From assembly GCA_036927565.1 (NCBI GenBank), contig JAYESD010000010.1, forward strand, positions 38,371,298 through 38,435,297: a stretch of 64,000 bases of DNA, read 5' to 3'. The position numbers and the translations under genes are program-made. The notes under the pieces were generated by a model. It worked only from the letters and a program-made list of their open reading frames with translations. It had not been told where the DNA came from and searched no databases. Shown here piece after piece: positions 1-10,471 of this stretch. The first letter of the stretch is position 1; the number at the start of each line of letters is the position of its first letter. This DNA comes from Tuctoria greenei. Taxonomy: Eukaryota > Streptophyta > Magnoliopsida > Poales > Poaceae.

Positions 1-1290
1 ACTCAGACGATGCACTCAATCACTTCTAAGTGGGAACTGGTATTTATACCCTCACCAAGGCAATGCCTTTCTTGTCCTACATCTAAATAAGGCCTATATG
101 TGGAGCTTGGTAGGGATCAAGAGTAGACATATTTGCAATATATTTATTGCTAAGTCAAAAGAGTAAGATTTAGGAGAAAACAAATCATACTTTTGATCAA
201 GATTTGTGCAACTGTGATGTAATATTTGTGGTGTGAAAACATGAAGATGACTCCTTTTTATGCACTCTCTTTATTGTGAGGATGAAACATGGCTACTTAC
301 TCTTTTTTCTTGTGCTCTTGTACATGAGCATGCATTTTTCTTTTTCTTGTAGTGGTGTCTTCTACTCCACTTTTCTTTTCAAATATTTTGAAGAGAGTAT
401 TATGCAAGGAAATCTTGAAGTATCTTTTCATGGTGGAATAGTATGATCGAATTTCGCTAACTTCTAGTGTAGAAGTTTAGCATGTGCTCGTGCAATCTTG
501 ATCGTAAAAGTATGAAAAGATTTTCCCATAGGTCTATACTAGTTTGACTAGGCTCAATTTGAAGACAAATAGCATACGCATAGGGTTATCAAATTCAAAT
601 TAGCACATGGTATTGACAGGAATATCTATCAAATGAGGAACTTCCATTTTAGATTTTCTCCAAAAATCAAGTTTCACTTTTAACTAGGATATTAGCCGCT
701 CTTATCACTATACCTTATCCCACAACAACCTAGAATTGGACTTACCTTTTGCTACCCACAATTTAAAAGTCTTTAGGCATGAATATTCTAGGCCAATAAA
801 CGCAATACTTGCAGAATACTAAGTGGTATGCAAGGGGCTAGAGAAATAAAACAGAGCAACTATTCATCATTTCAACTTCTGCAAAGTAAAGAAATAATCT
901 TACCGCACATCTTTTCTTTTATCATCCTAACCTATACTACATTATATATTTTCTTAGATGCAAATGTGGTGAAAGAAAGAAATAAAAATTAAAGGAATGC
1001 AAATGAGGTATGATACAAGTTACTTCAAGTGGGGGTCCTCCTCCAAGCTTGTTCTTCTCAATCTCCGTAATAAGGGTTGAACCCTTGATGACAAAAGTAG
1101 GTCATGAGGTTGGTCTGTTGTTGCTGCAGCGTGGTGTTGACGTTGTTGAATTGTGCATTGATTTGTTGCTGCCAGTTGTGGGTACCTTGGATGTGATCTT
1201 GAAGTGTGTTGAGGGCGTCACATGTCCTCAATTCAAGTCTCCCATCTGTTCAGTGAGTTCCTCCATTTCTTAGCTAAGGTCACGAGAACC
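1..1290. other. Non-coding part of a decayed Athila-like element
   Basis: No coding region is recognisable. Read on the - strand it lies downstream of the env-region ORF at 1291-1992, so it is probably the 3' internal part, or the start of the 3' LTR, of the Athila-like element whose 5' LTR is at 7471-8933. A TATA-like box on the - strand (TATAAATA, about 42-49) suggests LTR-type promoter sequence at the very left edge. The matching LTR end is not in the window. Confidence 0.4.
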
Positions 1291-1992
1291 TCAGGACGAA
1301 AAGGAACGACGTGTACTCAACGATGGAGGAGGCAAGCTACTAGAGCTTGAGTTGGAACCGTAGGGGTCCCATCTCCCTCCGATGGTAGTCCACTCTTGCC
1401 ATGATAATCCTTCGACCTCATACATTTGAGGTTGTGCCCAACAGGGTGCATCACCCGTCGGATCCACTTCCTCTTGGTACTCATAGGCAGGAGTAGATCG
1501 CAGTGGCATCTCCATGGCTGCTCTTCGTGGACAGCTTCTTGTGATCCTGCCAGAAACATTACTCGTACGAACCTCTTTGATAGGTTGAAGAGCAATGGTT
1601 AGCTGTCGGCATTTATATAAATGAAAATCCGAGTTGGGTAACTGAATCTCATTTATATAGCCAAGATAGAAAAACACTAAGGATCCATCTAGATCATGTT
1701 TAAGATTGTGTCCTTGCACTAGATAGTCCTCAACTATTAAGTAGCGGCTTGTTAAAATATATTCAATTGAAGCATTTTCTAAAGCTCCTACTTTCATAGC
1801 AATGCGGGTAACTAATGAAGTACATTCACTTGGTTCTGTCATTTTAGTGTTCTCTAACCATTGTGATATCATAGCCTTGATATGAGCAATTTTAATCTTT
1901 CTAACCATGGCATAAAGGGTCCTAAGTTCATCTTCGCGGACAATCCTAACATCTCCTCTAGGAAACATAGTCATAGCCACCCATCTATGCAT
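1291..1992 (-). pseudogene. Athila-type env-region ORF (233 aa, partial)
   Basis: An open frame of 233 codons on the - strand that starts with an ATG at 1992. The sequence beginning HRWVAMTMFPRGDVRIVRED, followed by LYAMVRKIKI and a LVTRIA block, resembles the extra ORF that grass Athila-group Ty3/gypsy elements carry between integrase and the 3' LTR (the env-like region). The last 60 residues are Ser/Pro-rich and low in complexity. Its function in the retrotransposon life cycle is not established. Here it follows the protease fragment directly, with no reverse transcriptase or integrase between, so it belongs to a deletion derivative. It is probably N-terminally short, since family members I recall have more sequence before this block. 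I base the family call on motif resemblance only. Confidence 0.55.
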
Positions 1993-2779
1993 GAAGCGTC
2001 CAGTGGGTTTTCATAAGAGTGTGTGAGTGAGTTGGGGACGTGAAAATGAGGTGAAGTGTGAAGCAAAACACTCACCCGGGCATGTATAAATATTGTAGCA
2101 CCGCCAAAAGGTCACAAGAGGAAAGAATATAGCTGTTGAAGGGAAGAGAGCCAAAATGGCTCTCCTCCCTAGTCGGCCGACCAGGGGGCTCGTTCGCCCT
2201 ATGGGTGGGCCCCCTCTGGTCCCTCTTTTTGCCTTGTGGCTCTCCAACGACTATATTTTGAGCTGTCTGGTGAATCAACCACAAAATTGCTCCAAAAAAT
2301 TATTTTTTAAAAAAAAATCCTGAAATCCAATATTTTTATTTTAGATTCAAAAATGAAAAAAAAAATCTAAGTTGAGACTACAAAATTCCCAACCCCTAAG
2401 GAAAAACAAACATGTTGTGGAAAATGCAAAAGATCAAAGGGAAAAATTCAAATGGGAATGAAAAATCAAAAAATGAGATAACTACTAAATTAACCTATTG
2501 GCGAGGTCCCATACAAAATCCGATGAGATGGATTTTTCTCCATCTCCTTGAAGCTCATTTTTCAGCCTCCGATCCCGGAGAAATGGGCATGGCCGACTCG
2601 CCTTGCTTCTTGCGCCATTCCTTCCTTGGCGGTTTAGTGGACATGGGCCATTCAGACGGCCCTGGCTTCTCCATCTTCTTGAAATGTCTGCGTGGGCAAA
2701 AAGATGGAGTCTCCTCATAGATCAATTTCCTCATAAATGCAATGAGGATGTCCACTTGAGGTGGCGTAACCTCGACCTC
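1993..2779. other. AT-rich linker inside the Athila-like element
   Basis: No ORF I can assign. It contains a TATA-like string (ATGTATAAATATTG near 2081) and A/T homopolymers at 2300-2370. A region continuous with the protease frame (about 2480-2760, - strand) still reads as degraded element coding sequence. The reverse transcriptase, RNase H and integrase expected here in an autonomous Athila element are absent. Confidence 0.4.
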
Positions 2780-3246
2780 CTAGATGTGTTTGACATTCGG
2801 GCCATACTTGATTTTGATCATGGAGCATTGCTCCTTCCTTGGCCAAAAGTTAAACTTTTCCTCCTTGCCATTGATATGGAAGCGGATTTCTCCGGCTCCC
2901 ACATCAATGCGAGCATTTGCGGTACTAAGCAAAGAGCACCAAAGACTGAGCGGAGTTTCCTTCTCGACCTCCATGTCAAGCACCACGAAGTCCACGTGTA
3001 TGAAGCAGTTTCGGATTCTCATTGGAACATCTTCGATGATACCCGCAGGATAGCGGATCGATGAATCGACCAACTAAAGTTGCATCGATGTTGGAGACGG
3101 TGTGGTGAAGTTGAGCTTGTCGAAGATGACCTTTGGCATGACACTAACACTTGAGCCAAGGTCACAAAGATCCTTGTGAAAGTGTAGCATCCCAATTGAG
3201 CAGGATATAGTGGGATATCCTGGGTCCTTCAGCTAGTTTCCCTCAC
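2780..3246 (-). pseudogene. Athila-type aspartic protease fragment
   Basis: Reading the - strand gives a retroviral-type aspartic protease remnant. The catalytic block reads CDLGSSVSVMPK (around 3130-3165), the Athila form of the D-[ST]-G signature. It is followed by SIRYPAGIIEDVP and VDFVVLDMEVE, a conserved Athila flap-to-core stretch. The frame is interrupted by at least one stop between the active site and the SIRYPAG block. In the intact element this enzyme processes the Gag-Pol polyprotein. It is the continuation of the gag remnant at 6447-7195; the two were separated by the chromovirus sequence at about 3250-6446. The order on the - strand is gag, protease, env-region ORF. Confidence 0.7.
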
Positions 3247-3274
3247 GTATGGAGATCTTGTTAATGTTCTCTAC

Positions 3275-3635
3275 AAAAGGCTTGCGTTACCCTGACATCT
3301 TGGAGATGCCAGCCCATCTCTCCGATGTTCATGATGCGTTCCACATTTCTCAACTTAAGAAGTGCTTAAGAGTTCCAAAAGAGCAAGTACCAATGGACAA
3401 ATTGGAGTTAAAGGAAGACTTAACCTATGCCGAGCAACCCATCAAAATCTTGGAGACAAAAGAGAGGGTCACGAGAAACAAGCTGATCCGATGGTGCAAA
3501 GTAGAATGGAACCATCATACTGAATCTGAGGCTACATGGGAGCGTGAAGATGATCTCAAGAAGGAATTTCTCAATCTTTTCTCTACTACGTTGAATATCG
3601 AGGGCGAGATTCATTTTAAGGGGGTACATTTGTAA
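3275..3635 (+). pseudogene. Chromovirus integrase C-terminus with chromodomain
   Basis: The 3' end of a Ty3/gypsy pol gene. The block VHDAFHISQLKKCLRVPKEQ is the conserved integrase C-terminal tail. It is followed by a chromodomain-like segment (PIKILETKERVTRNK, then VEWNHHTESEATWEREDDL) of the Tekay/Del type, which in this lineage targets integration to chromatin. The stop codon (TAA, 3633-3635) lies inside the first bases of the 3' LTR. Everything upstream of about 3275 has been lost and replaced by Athila sequence on the other strand, so the element is 5'-truncated. The frame is open over this stretch. Confidence 0.8.
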
Positions 3636-6446
3636 CACCCTAATTTTTATCATCTAGCATTGCACTCATCCCCATACACAGTAAACATAAAACAACATGA
3701 AAAGGAACAAGAATAAAATGAATTCAAGGCAAAAGAACAAGCAAAACTAATTTAGAGTACGAACTTGTTCGGTCCATCCCCAGACTAGTTCGGTATACCT
3801 GTCTGCACAGAATTAATTTAGTATTTTTTAGAGCAACAAACTTGTCAATTCATTGTGCGGACTAGTCGGATAATGTTATTGTTTTCGTCTGGACTTGTCT
3901 GAATATTTGCCATCTAGTCCGGAATCACCTTTTTGTTGTATTACAATGTACTTGTCCGCTCCTTAACAAACTGATCTGTTGTGGGTACAGAGAGGAAATC
4001 GTACTTGTCCGGTATTAAACGGACTAGTCCTGTATTTAGGATTTCGACTCGGATTCAAATTTTTCTCCATGATGTTTTATTTAGCGTTTGAGATATTTAG
4101 ATCATAGAATGTCGTGCCCACCCCCAAGGAGCTTGAGTGGGACCCCACGAAGGCCCCCACCCGTCCCCACCAAGTCCTAATAGGATTCCATCCTAACCCC
4201 ACCACTCCACCCCTATATAAGCAACACAAATCCCTCCTCTCACCTCTACCCATGTGAGAAAACCCCACCACCCTGCCGTCGCTGTTTGTAAGAGGAAGCT
4301 CTAGCCGCGAGGAAGGAAGGAGAAGGAAGAGAAGGAGGGGGAAGGAGAAGAGGAAGGAAGAAGGAAGAGGAACTAGCAAGATCGTCATCGCTGCTGCTTT
4401 CTTCTTCATCAACTCTTCGTCATCAACATTCTTTTTCTACGTCTCGCCGTCGATTCATCTTCAACGGACCTAGATGTCGAATTTCACGTGCTACGCCCAA
4501 TCTACGATCGTTGAACCATTGCACTCACGGTAACTACCGTAGATCCAACTTTCCATGTTAGTTTTGATCGCCTAATCGAATCAAACCAAGCACTAACTTG
4601 GAAGTTCCAAAACCCTGGACCGTAGCAAACTTGTCTGGTCTAGAGCAGACTAGTCCGATCTAGAGCGAACATGTGTGGCCTCCAGTGCAGACTAGTCTGG
4701 TGTCTGAATTCCAGAATTTCCTAAAACTTCTCCAATTCCCCGAATGACCCGAAACTTACTCGGGCACGTAAAACTTAATTGTACCCATTTAGTAAGCAAT
4801 AGTAGGAACTTAATAACATGTGTTACACCATAATTGCCTCATTCATACATGTCATGGCATATTGTTAATATATGAGCATTTACCGATTGCAATGTTTGTT
4901 TTGCATGATTTTCACGCCAAATAGAAGAAAATGCTCAAGAGAGTACTTACGAGGACCTTCAACACTAGGACTTTGAAGCTCTTGACCCAAACCAGCCACC
5001 AGAGCAAGGCAAGTGCCCTTCAACATTTTGATCCTGTTTTTGAAACATTTTGTTTCGAAACTGCATGCTTGTGTAAATTTGATGGAAAAACTCATGAATA
5101 GGAGTTTACTATAATTGTATGCCCATCCTTGTTGATCGGGGTGTAATATAGAGAGTCGGGAAGGGTACTTTACATTTTTGCTTCGCTTTGCTTAATTGGG
5201 ATCGGGAAGAACTAAATAACTTGATATTGAACTTGATCATGTGGACTATGCACGATGATGATAATGACCCTTAGAAACATGGAACCTAGGGACCTAAGAA
5301 AGCTGGTTATGTGGAATGGATTGGATGACATGGTGGTTTTGCTTGCTTTAGATCTAAGGACGGGTTCGTGGAGCGACCACCCAGGATTACAGTGCTACAA
5401 TAGGGCTAAGTATGGGTGCGACTTAGCCAATTAATTAGGTGTATTGCCAGCATTGTTCGAATTATTTTGGAGGATCGAAGAATGGGAGTCTGTTGGGTTT
5501 GCAATAGTAGCGGGACTACCCAGGCATCCGAACTGCACAAGGGGGGGCCCTTGGATGGATGTGCTCAAATGTGAGACACCACCTCCTGCGAAAACTTAGT
5601 GGGTCTGTACATGCTGTTAGTCCCTTTGTAAAGGCTATTTTGTGATCTCTTGGCTGCACACTGTCGAAAGTGTGATAGGGCAACATAGAGGTTTCTAGTC
5701 ACCGAAAGGTGATGAAATCGCAGACTTGTGGGTAAAGCGGTGCCACCTGTGTAGAGTGTAAAACTATCATGATAGTTGTGCTCCCGTTCATGAGCAACCT
5801 GGACCCTCACATGATTAGAGTCATGGACCTGAGTATTGGATAATGGCTGAAATTAGGTATGGATTATATATTTGGTCATGGTTAATTGGATATGGATGGT
5901 TATGGTTATCAATGTCAGTTGTTTAATAAATGGATTAGAATGGTAGTTGATGGAATTGGATATGGAATTGTCGGTATGTGGTTTATGATGGGATTTGACC
6001 GCACATAGTAAATTTAAGTAGCATTTTAACTCTTGTGAATGAAATATGCTTTTCTACAAAGAGCCATTTATTATCATCCTTGTATAAACTACATGTCATA
6101 CTTTTCCACACTTGCTGAGTACGACATATGCTCACCCTTGCTATTCCCACATTAATTCAACTACAGGTGATAATTTGGAGTATCCTGAGGATGTTGAGGA
6201 GTACTAGGCGTGCGTGTTACCGTCAAATGTCTGTCGAGCTGGAGCCTACTAGATGCTTAGTTTTTCGTTGCAGTATTGTTAGAGTTGTCATTTGAGACTA
6301 TTTGGGCTATTGTAATAATGTACTATTACTATTCGAAACATGGTTATTATCTGAATATCATTTGTGATGCACTTGTGTATGTGTGGTGAATGTTCTTGGC
6401 ACACATATGCGCTTCACTTGGTTCATTCTCGGAACCGGGTGTCACA
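3631..6446 (+). repeat. Chromovirus 3' LTR (2,816 bp)
   Basis: Starts TGTAACACCCTAATTTTT directly after a purine-rich tract (TTTTAAGGGGG, 3615-3625) and ends CCGGGTGTCACA, giving near-matching terminal inverted ends. A TATA box (CTATATAAGCAACAC, about 4213) is on the + strand. A homologous LTR lies inverted at 10472-13206. The first 450 bp and the area near 4630-4700 hold scattered copies of a GGACTAGTCC / GGACTTGTCC motif. No TSD can be shown because the 5' end of the element is missing. Confidence 0.85.
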
Positions 6447-7195
6447 ACCAAATATTTCACCATTGGCTTGATAGTCGAGCTTCTTCATTAGGAGGTCCAA
6501 TTTGGCAGCAATCATGTCCACCTCTTTCAAGGTGTGCATGCCTCACTGTTGGGATTGGACACGCTCATTGCTCTAACCCATGTTGGAAACCATCTCCTCA
6601 ATCATTTCTTTGGCTTTGGGCATCCTAAGCGAGAAGAAGGCTCCTCAGCAGTAGCATCCACATGATAACGAGCTGACGATGTCAGCCCGTTGTAGAAGTT
6701 TTCGATGATGAGCCAATCATACATCCCATGGTGAGGACAGGTCAGGATGTACTCCTATAGCCTTTCCCATGCCTCGGGAATGGATTACTTGGGATCTTGC
6801 TGGAAGCTTGAAATCCTTCCACGTAGGGCATTGATCTTTCTCAATGGGAAGAACTTGATGACGAATGTTGTAGAACACTTTTTCCAACTATTTATAGAAC
6901 TTTGATCCGTGTAGAGTCACTGCTTTGCTCTCCCAAGGAAGGAGAATGGAAAACAGGCGAAGTCAGATGGCATTAGGCCTGACATCCTTGATCTTGAAAG
7001 TGCTACAAATCTCAATAAATTGTTGCAGGTGAATGCTTGCATCCTCATTGGCTTTCCCAAAGAACGATTAGCCTGCACTATAGTGATTAGGCCAATATTG
7101 ATTTCGAAGTTTACTTCTCCTGTGTTGACATTAGGCCCAATAGGCACATTGTCAGCAGAGGAAGCCGAAAACTCACGAAGGGTCTTCTGGGCCAT
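6447..7195 (-). pseudogene. Athila-type gag remnant
   Basis: On the - strand an ATG at 7195 opens MAQKTLREFSASSADNVPIG followed by PNVNTGEVNFE, a recognisable Athila gag N-terminus. The frame then shifts near 7050, after which ICSTFKIKDVRPNAI and LLGRAKQ-type gag motifs appear in another frame with several stops. The C-terminal gag motif MHTLKEVDMIAAKLDLLMKK is at about 6465-6530. In a live element this would be the capsid protein. The gene ends abruptly at 6447 where the chromovirus LTR begins; the downstream protease is at 2780-3246. Confidence 0.7.
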
Positions 7196-7440
7196 TAGCG
7201 TGCAGCGTGATGGTGCGGAGATGATGGGTTTTCTTGGCGGCAAGATCACCTAAGGAGGAATGACACAAGGTCGAACTCTTCTCAGCAGTAATTCAAGATC
7301 TTCAACTTAGTTTGCTGACAAACGGAAATGGATCATACACTATTCTATTTTCACATCAAAGAATGCAAAAACAAAGGAGAGATATCATATTAAAAACCTA
7401 CTAGAATCTTATCTACCACATAATCATGCAAATCTTCTGT
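7196..7440. other. Athila-like 5' leader
   Basis: Untranslated leader between the gag start and the primer binding site of the - strand Athila-like element. It includes a short in-frame extension of the gag ORF up to 7249. No other signal is seen. Confidence 0.5.
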
Positions 7441-7462
7441 GCCCTCCCCGGCAACGGTGCCA
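7441..7462 (-). promoter_or_regulatory. Primer binding site of the Athila-like element
   Basis: On the - strand this reads TGGCACCGTTGCCGGGGAGG, very close to the TGGCGCCGTTGCCGGGGA-type PBS typical of Athila elements. It is separated from the LTR end by 8 bases (7463-7470), which fixes the direction of the element and the inner edge of the LTR. Confidence 0.8.
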
Positions 7463-7470
7463 GAAATGCT

Positions 7471-8933
7471 TGTTGGTATTTTTTAACGTCTACAGTCCAT
7501 CCTAGCAGCCAAGGCTAGTTCTGCAGAGGCACTAGGCTAACCTAAGCCAAAGTAGGATGAATTCTGCAAGCGCATGGAAAGTATTGCTATAGCATTTCAC
7601 CCAAGAGTATTTCCTACGGTATTGTATTTGTTTTATCCCAAAGGAGGACAAGGGAAGAGTAGCAAGATCAAAGGAAGAATAGGGTGTTCTAGTGAGGGAT
7701 CCAGTAGGATGGGTAAATAACGTAGTGGGGTAGTGTGACACACAGCTAAGCAAACTACTCTAGTGGGGGTAAAGAATGTCCTAGTGGAGATCAAGTTAGG
7801 GATGAAGCTACTCCTATGATGCTTTAAGTATTCATATACATAGTCTATCAGTGTAAATATGAGTATGCTAACGATGAATACTAGGGTATAGTGGTCCAAC
7901 ACATCGAGCACGAGTTTACTCCTTACAACATCAGGACGATTCTCACCTCGAGCTTGTGGCATAGCCGAACGTGGGGGATTACGAAGGACTAACAGAGCTC
8001 TCACCACCTGCCGCCTACCCCTACAACCCGTGGGTCTACGAGACATTCAATGCTACTTAGCTATCTAAGCACCAGGCTTACATGTTAAGTAAATACCTTA
8101 AGAGCTGCAGTACAAGTACCTTCCTAAGGCAATGATTAACCTAAACATCATTGAAACCAACGTTGGAACCAATCATTAACTTACTCATATTAACATAATC
8201 ATATTAATACCTAATTACACTATAGTGGTGGTGTATGATGTTTATGATAGCATGATATGAGCATTATGACTAAATCAGAATGACATCTACACCTTGCACA
8301 TACATGGACTCCACAATCAAACAAGAAATGATTTCCCAAGTACATGAATAAATAAATACTAATAATATCATTATCATAAAGCATAAAGTCACAAAATAAA
8401 GAAAAGAAACATGAGCCATACCTTTTCCAGTTTGAACTTGGGACTAGAGGCTCCTCTCTACAGCCTAACCTCCACTAAGGATTAAGAGAGCACTAGTGTA
8501 ATGCAAGAGAGAATGCTTGAGTGGTGTGGGGAGAAGTGAGGCCTTCCCCCTATTTATACATGGAGTAGAGGCGGTTCCCGCTGCCAAAAGCGTGTGAATC
8601 AATCGTCACAATCTTCAGGGCACCACAGGAGAGTGCCACATGTCGGCTGACCTAGTCCTGCCCCCCCTTGGCTGTGCTTTCTCCTGGTAGACAGGTGGGT
8701 CCATGCCTCATATGTGATGCCACATGTCGTCGTGTGATTGGTTGGGGTGGAACTTTTTAGGATTGCTCCCCTCACTCTCCATCAATTCTGCATAAAAACT
8801 CCTGCATGCACTATTTTTCCAAGTATAAGTGGAATTATGTCAAATCTAAATATAATGTTTGTAAGAAATATTTATTCCTTCTCATATTTGAGTTATATTG
8901 ACATTCAAAATTCGTATATAATGACTGTCAACA
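7471..8933 (-). repeat. Athila-like 5' LTR (1,463 bp)
   Basis: Read on the - strand it starts TGTTGACAGTCATTATATAC (8933) and ends AATACCAACA (7471). It is bounded inside by the spacer and PBS at 7441-7470. A TATA box (TATAAATAGGGGG on -) is near 8550. The partner LTR would be to the left of the window. Short ORFs inside have no similarity I can recognise. Confidence 0.75.
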
Positions 8934-9489
8934 ACCGTATAACCCTCACACAACCCGATCCGCGAGCGTGTAGAGCCATCTGACCTCCGTTGAATCCTCA
9001 AGGTTCAGCGTAGAGCCCAAGAATGCGACACAAGCTCATGACTTGAGCCATGATTGCATTGACTCCCCTGTGGTGGTCCTTAGGACGACGATGAGGCTCG
9101 AGGCCCGAGCCCCAATTCCTTAGGGACAAAGACATTTTGGATGTGGTGTGGCTACGAGCGAGCCTCGACAACGATTGTGGAGACCGAGCTCGACAAAATC
9201 TTCCGAGCTATCACCCGACTCTAATGGAGTCTCATCCTCCGACACCTTCAAACCAGCGGAGGACTTGAGCTCGACCCACATCGACCCCAAGAACCCGGTC
9301 AAGACAGCCAGAATTAGCATTGTGCTACCCAATAAGTGGGGAGCTAAGTACTTTTCCCTTTCCACTATCGATAAATTTTATATTTAATCCTAAAAATAAA
9401 CTGCTCTCGTGGATGAGCTAGGTCAAAAGTACCCACCCCGACCTTGACGGTCGGGGTTCAGGTGAAAACTGGCTACATGGCTACGGGGC
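8934..9489. other. Unassigned sequence left of the Tat-type gypsy remnant
   Basis: GC-moderate sequence rich in GAGCTCG and CGAGC words, similar in style to untranslated parts of grass Tat/RIRE2-like elements. The short ORFs at 9120-9387 on both strands show no domain. I see no clear feature. Confidence 0.3.
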
Positions 9490-9795
9490 CGTTAGACAAA
9501 GATCGCCATATCGCCTTCCTGAGGTCAACCAAGTACCAACAGGCACTACGCCGCCACCATGAGCAACAAATCCAGCCCCAAGCATTCCAAGTCAGTGATC
9601 TTGTGCTGCGAAGGATCTAGATCGATACGGACAAGCACAAGCTATCCTCCTCGTGGGAGGGCCCCTACATGGTGGCGAGCATCTTAAGGCCTGAAACGTA
9701 TCGCATGAAGGACACTGACGACAACATCATCCCCAAACGTGGGGAATATAGAGCATCTCAAGGATACGAGCTGATGATACAGCAACAAAGCTAAG
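9490..9795 (+). pseudogene. Tat-lineage gypsy integrase C-terminus
   Basis: Translates as KYQQALRRHHEQQIQPQAF, then QVSDLVLRRI, a stop, then DKHKLSSSWEGPYMVASIL and ending near YRASQGYEL. This is the conserved integrase C-terminal domain of Tat/RIRE2-like elements; compare the end of the intact pol at 42554-46096, where the same block reads GDLVLRRILSREGQNKLSPG. At least one in-frame stop and a degraded end make it a pseudogene. It is the last pol piece of a + strand element whose probable 3' LTR begins near 19842. Confidence 0.7.
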
Positions 9796-10471
9796 TGATT
9801 TCCCCATTTTCCTTTTTCAGCTATCTACTTTATCGCAAAATAACTAGCTCTTAGGCTCGAGCTCGGAGAAGTCCCCGACTCCGATCTCGATGTTGGGGCT
9901 TGGGCGATGGCAGCTTCACAAGCGCCGTGTTATGGATGGACTGAACCAACCGTCACGCGCCACTCAGGGGCTATCACCTGCTAACTCTTTCCAAAACAAT
10001 TTTTTCTCTTCTAAGTACTCCCTCCGCGCCTTGCAACCTACGGCTTAAGAACAACAAAAATTCTAAGAGCTAGGGATCGGGCAAGAAGTAGGGACACAAA
10101 AGTGAATGCAAAAAATTTTTTTTACCATTAATAGATTCAACGTCCATCATGCCTTGGTCTATTACACAAAAAAAGGAAATTACATCGTAAACATCATACA
10201 TAGCTGCTACGTTACACACTACAGAGTCGACAACTTCAACGGCCTCACGCCCCACCTCCAAGTTGTCATTCCTCTCAAACGACCTCTCATCTCCAAATAC
10301 ACAACTAACAACGGGAAGCCAAAGTGGCTAGCATATTTTAGTGCCTTTACAGAGATACACTAAGGCTCTCATCACGTAGACAAGTGTTCTGCATCAGATA
10401 CGCTCGGATCCGGATCTACTGGATCCTCCATTCGATGAAGGTAAGAAGGACAACTTCACCTCCAGGCGGCT
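9796..10471. other. 3' non-coding part of the Tat-type gypsy remnant
   Basis: No coding sequence recognised. It is interrupted at 10472 by the inverted solo LTR, whose target-site duplicate CGGCT occupies 10467-10471. Confidence 0.4.

Noticed and set aside
7441..7462. tRNA-like sequence
   Set aside because: It is a retrotransposon primer binding site that matches only a tRNA 3' end; no cloverleaf can be formed.
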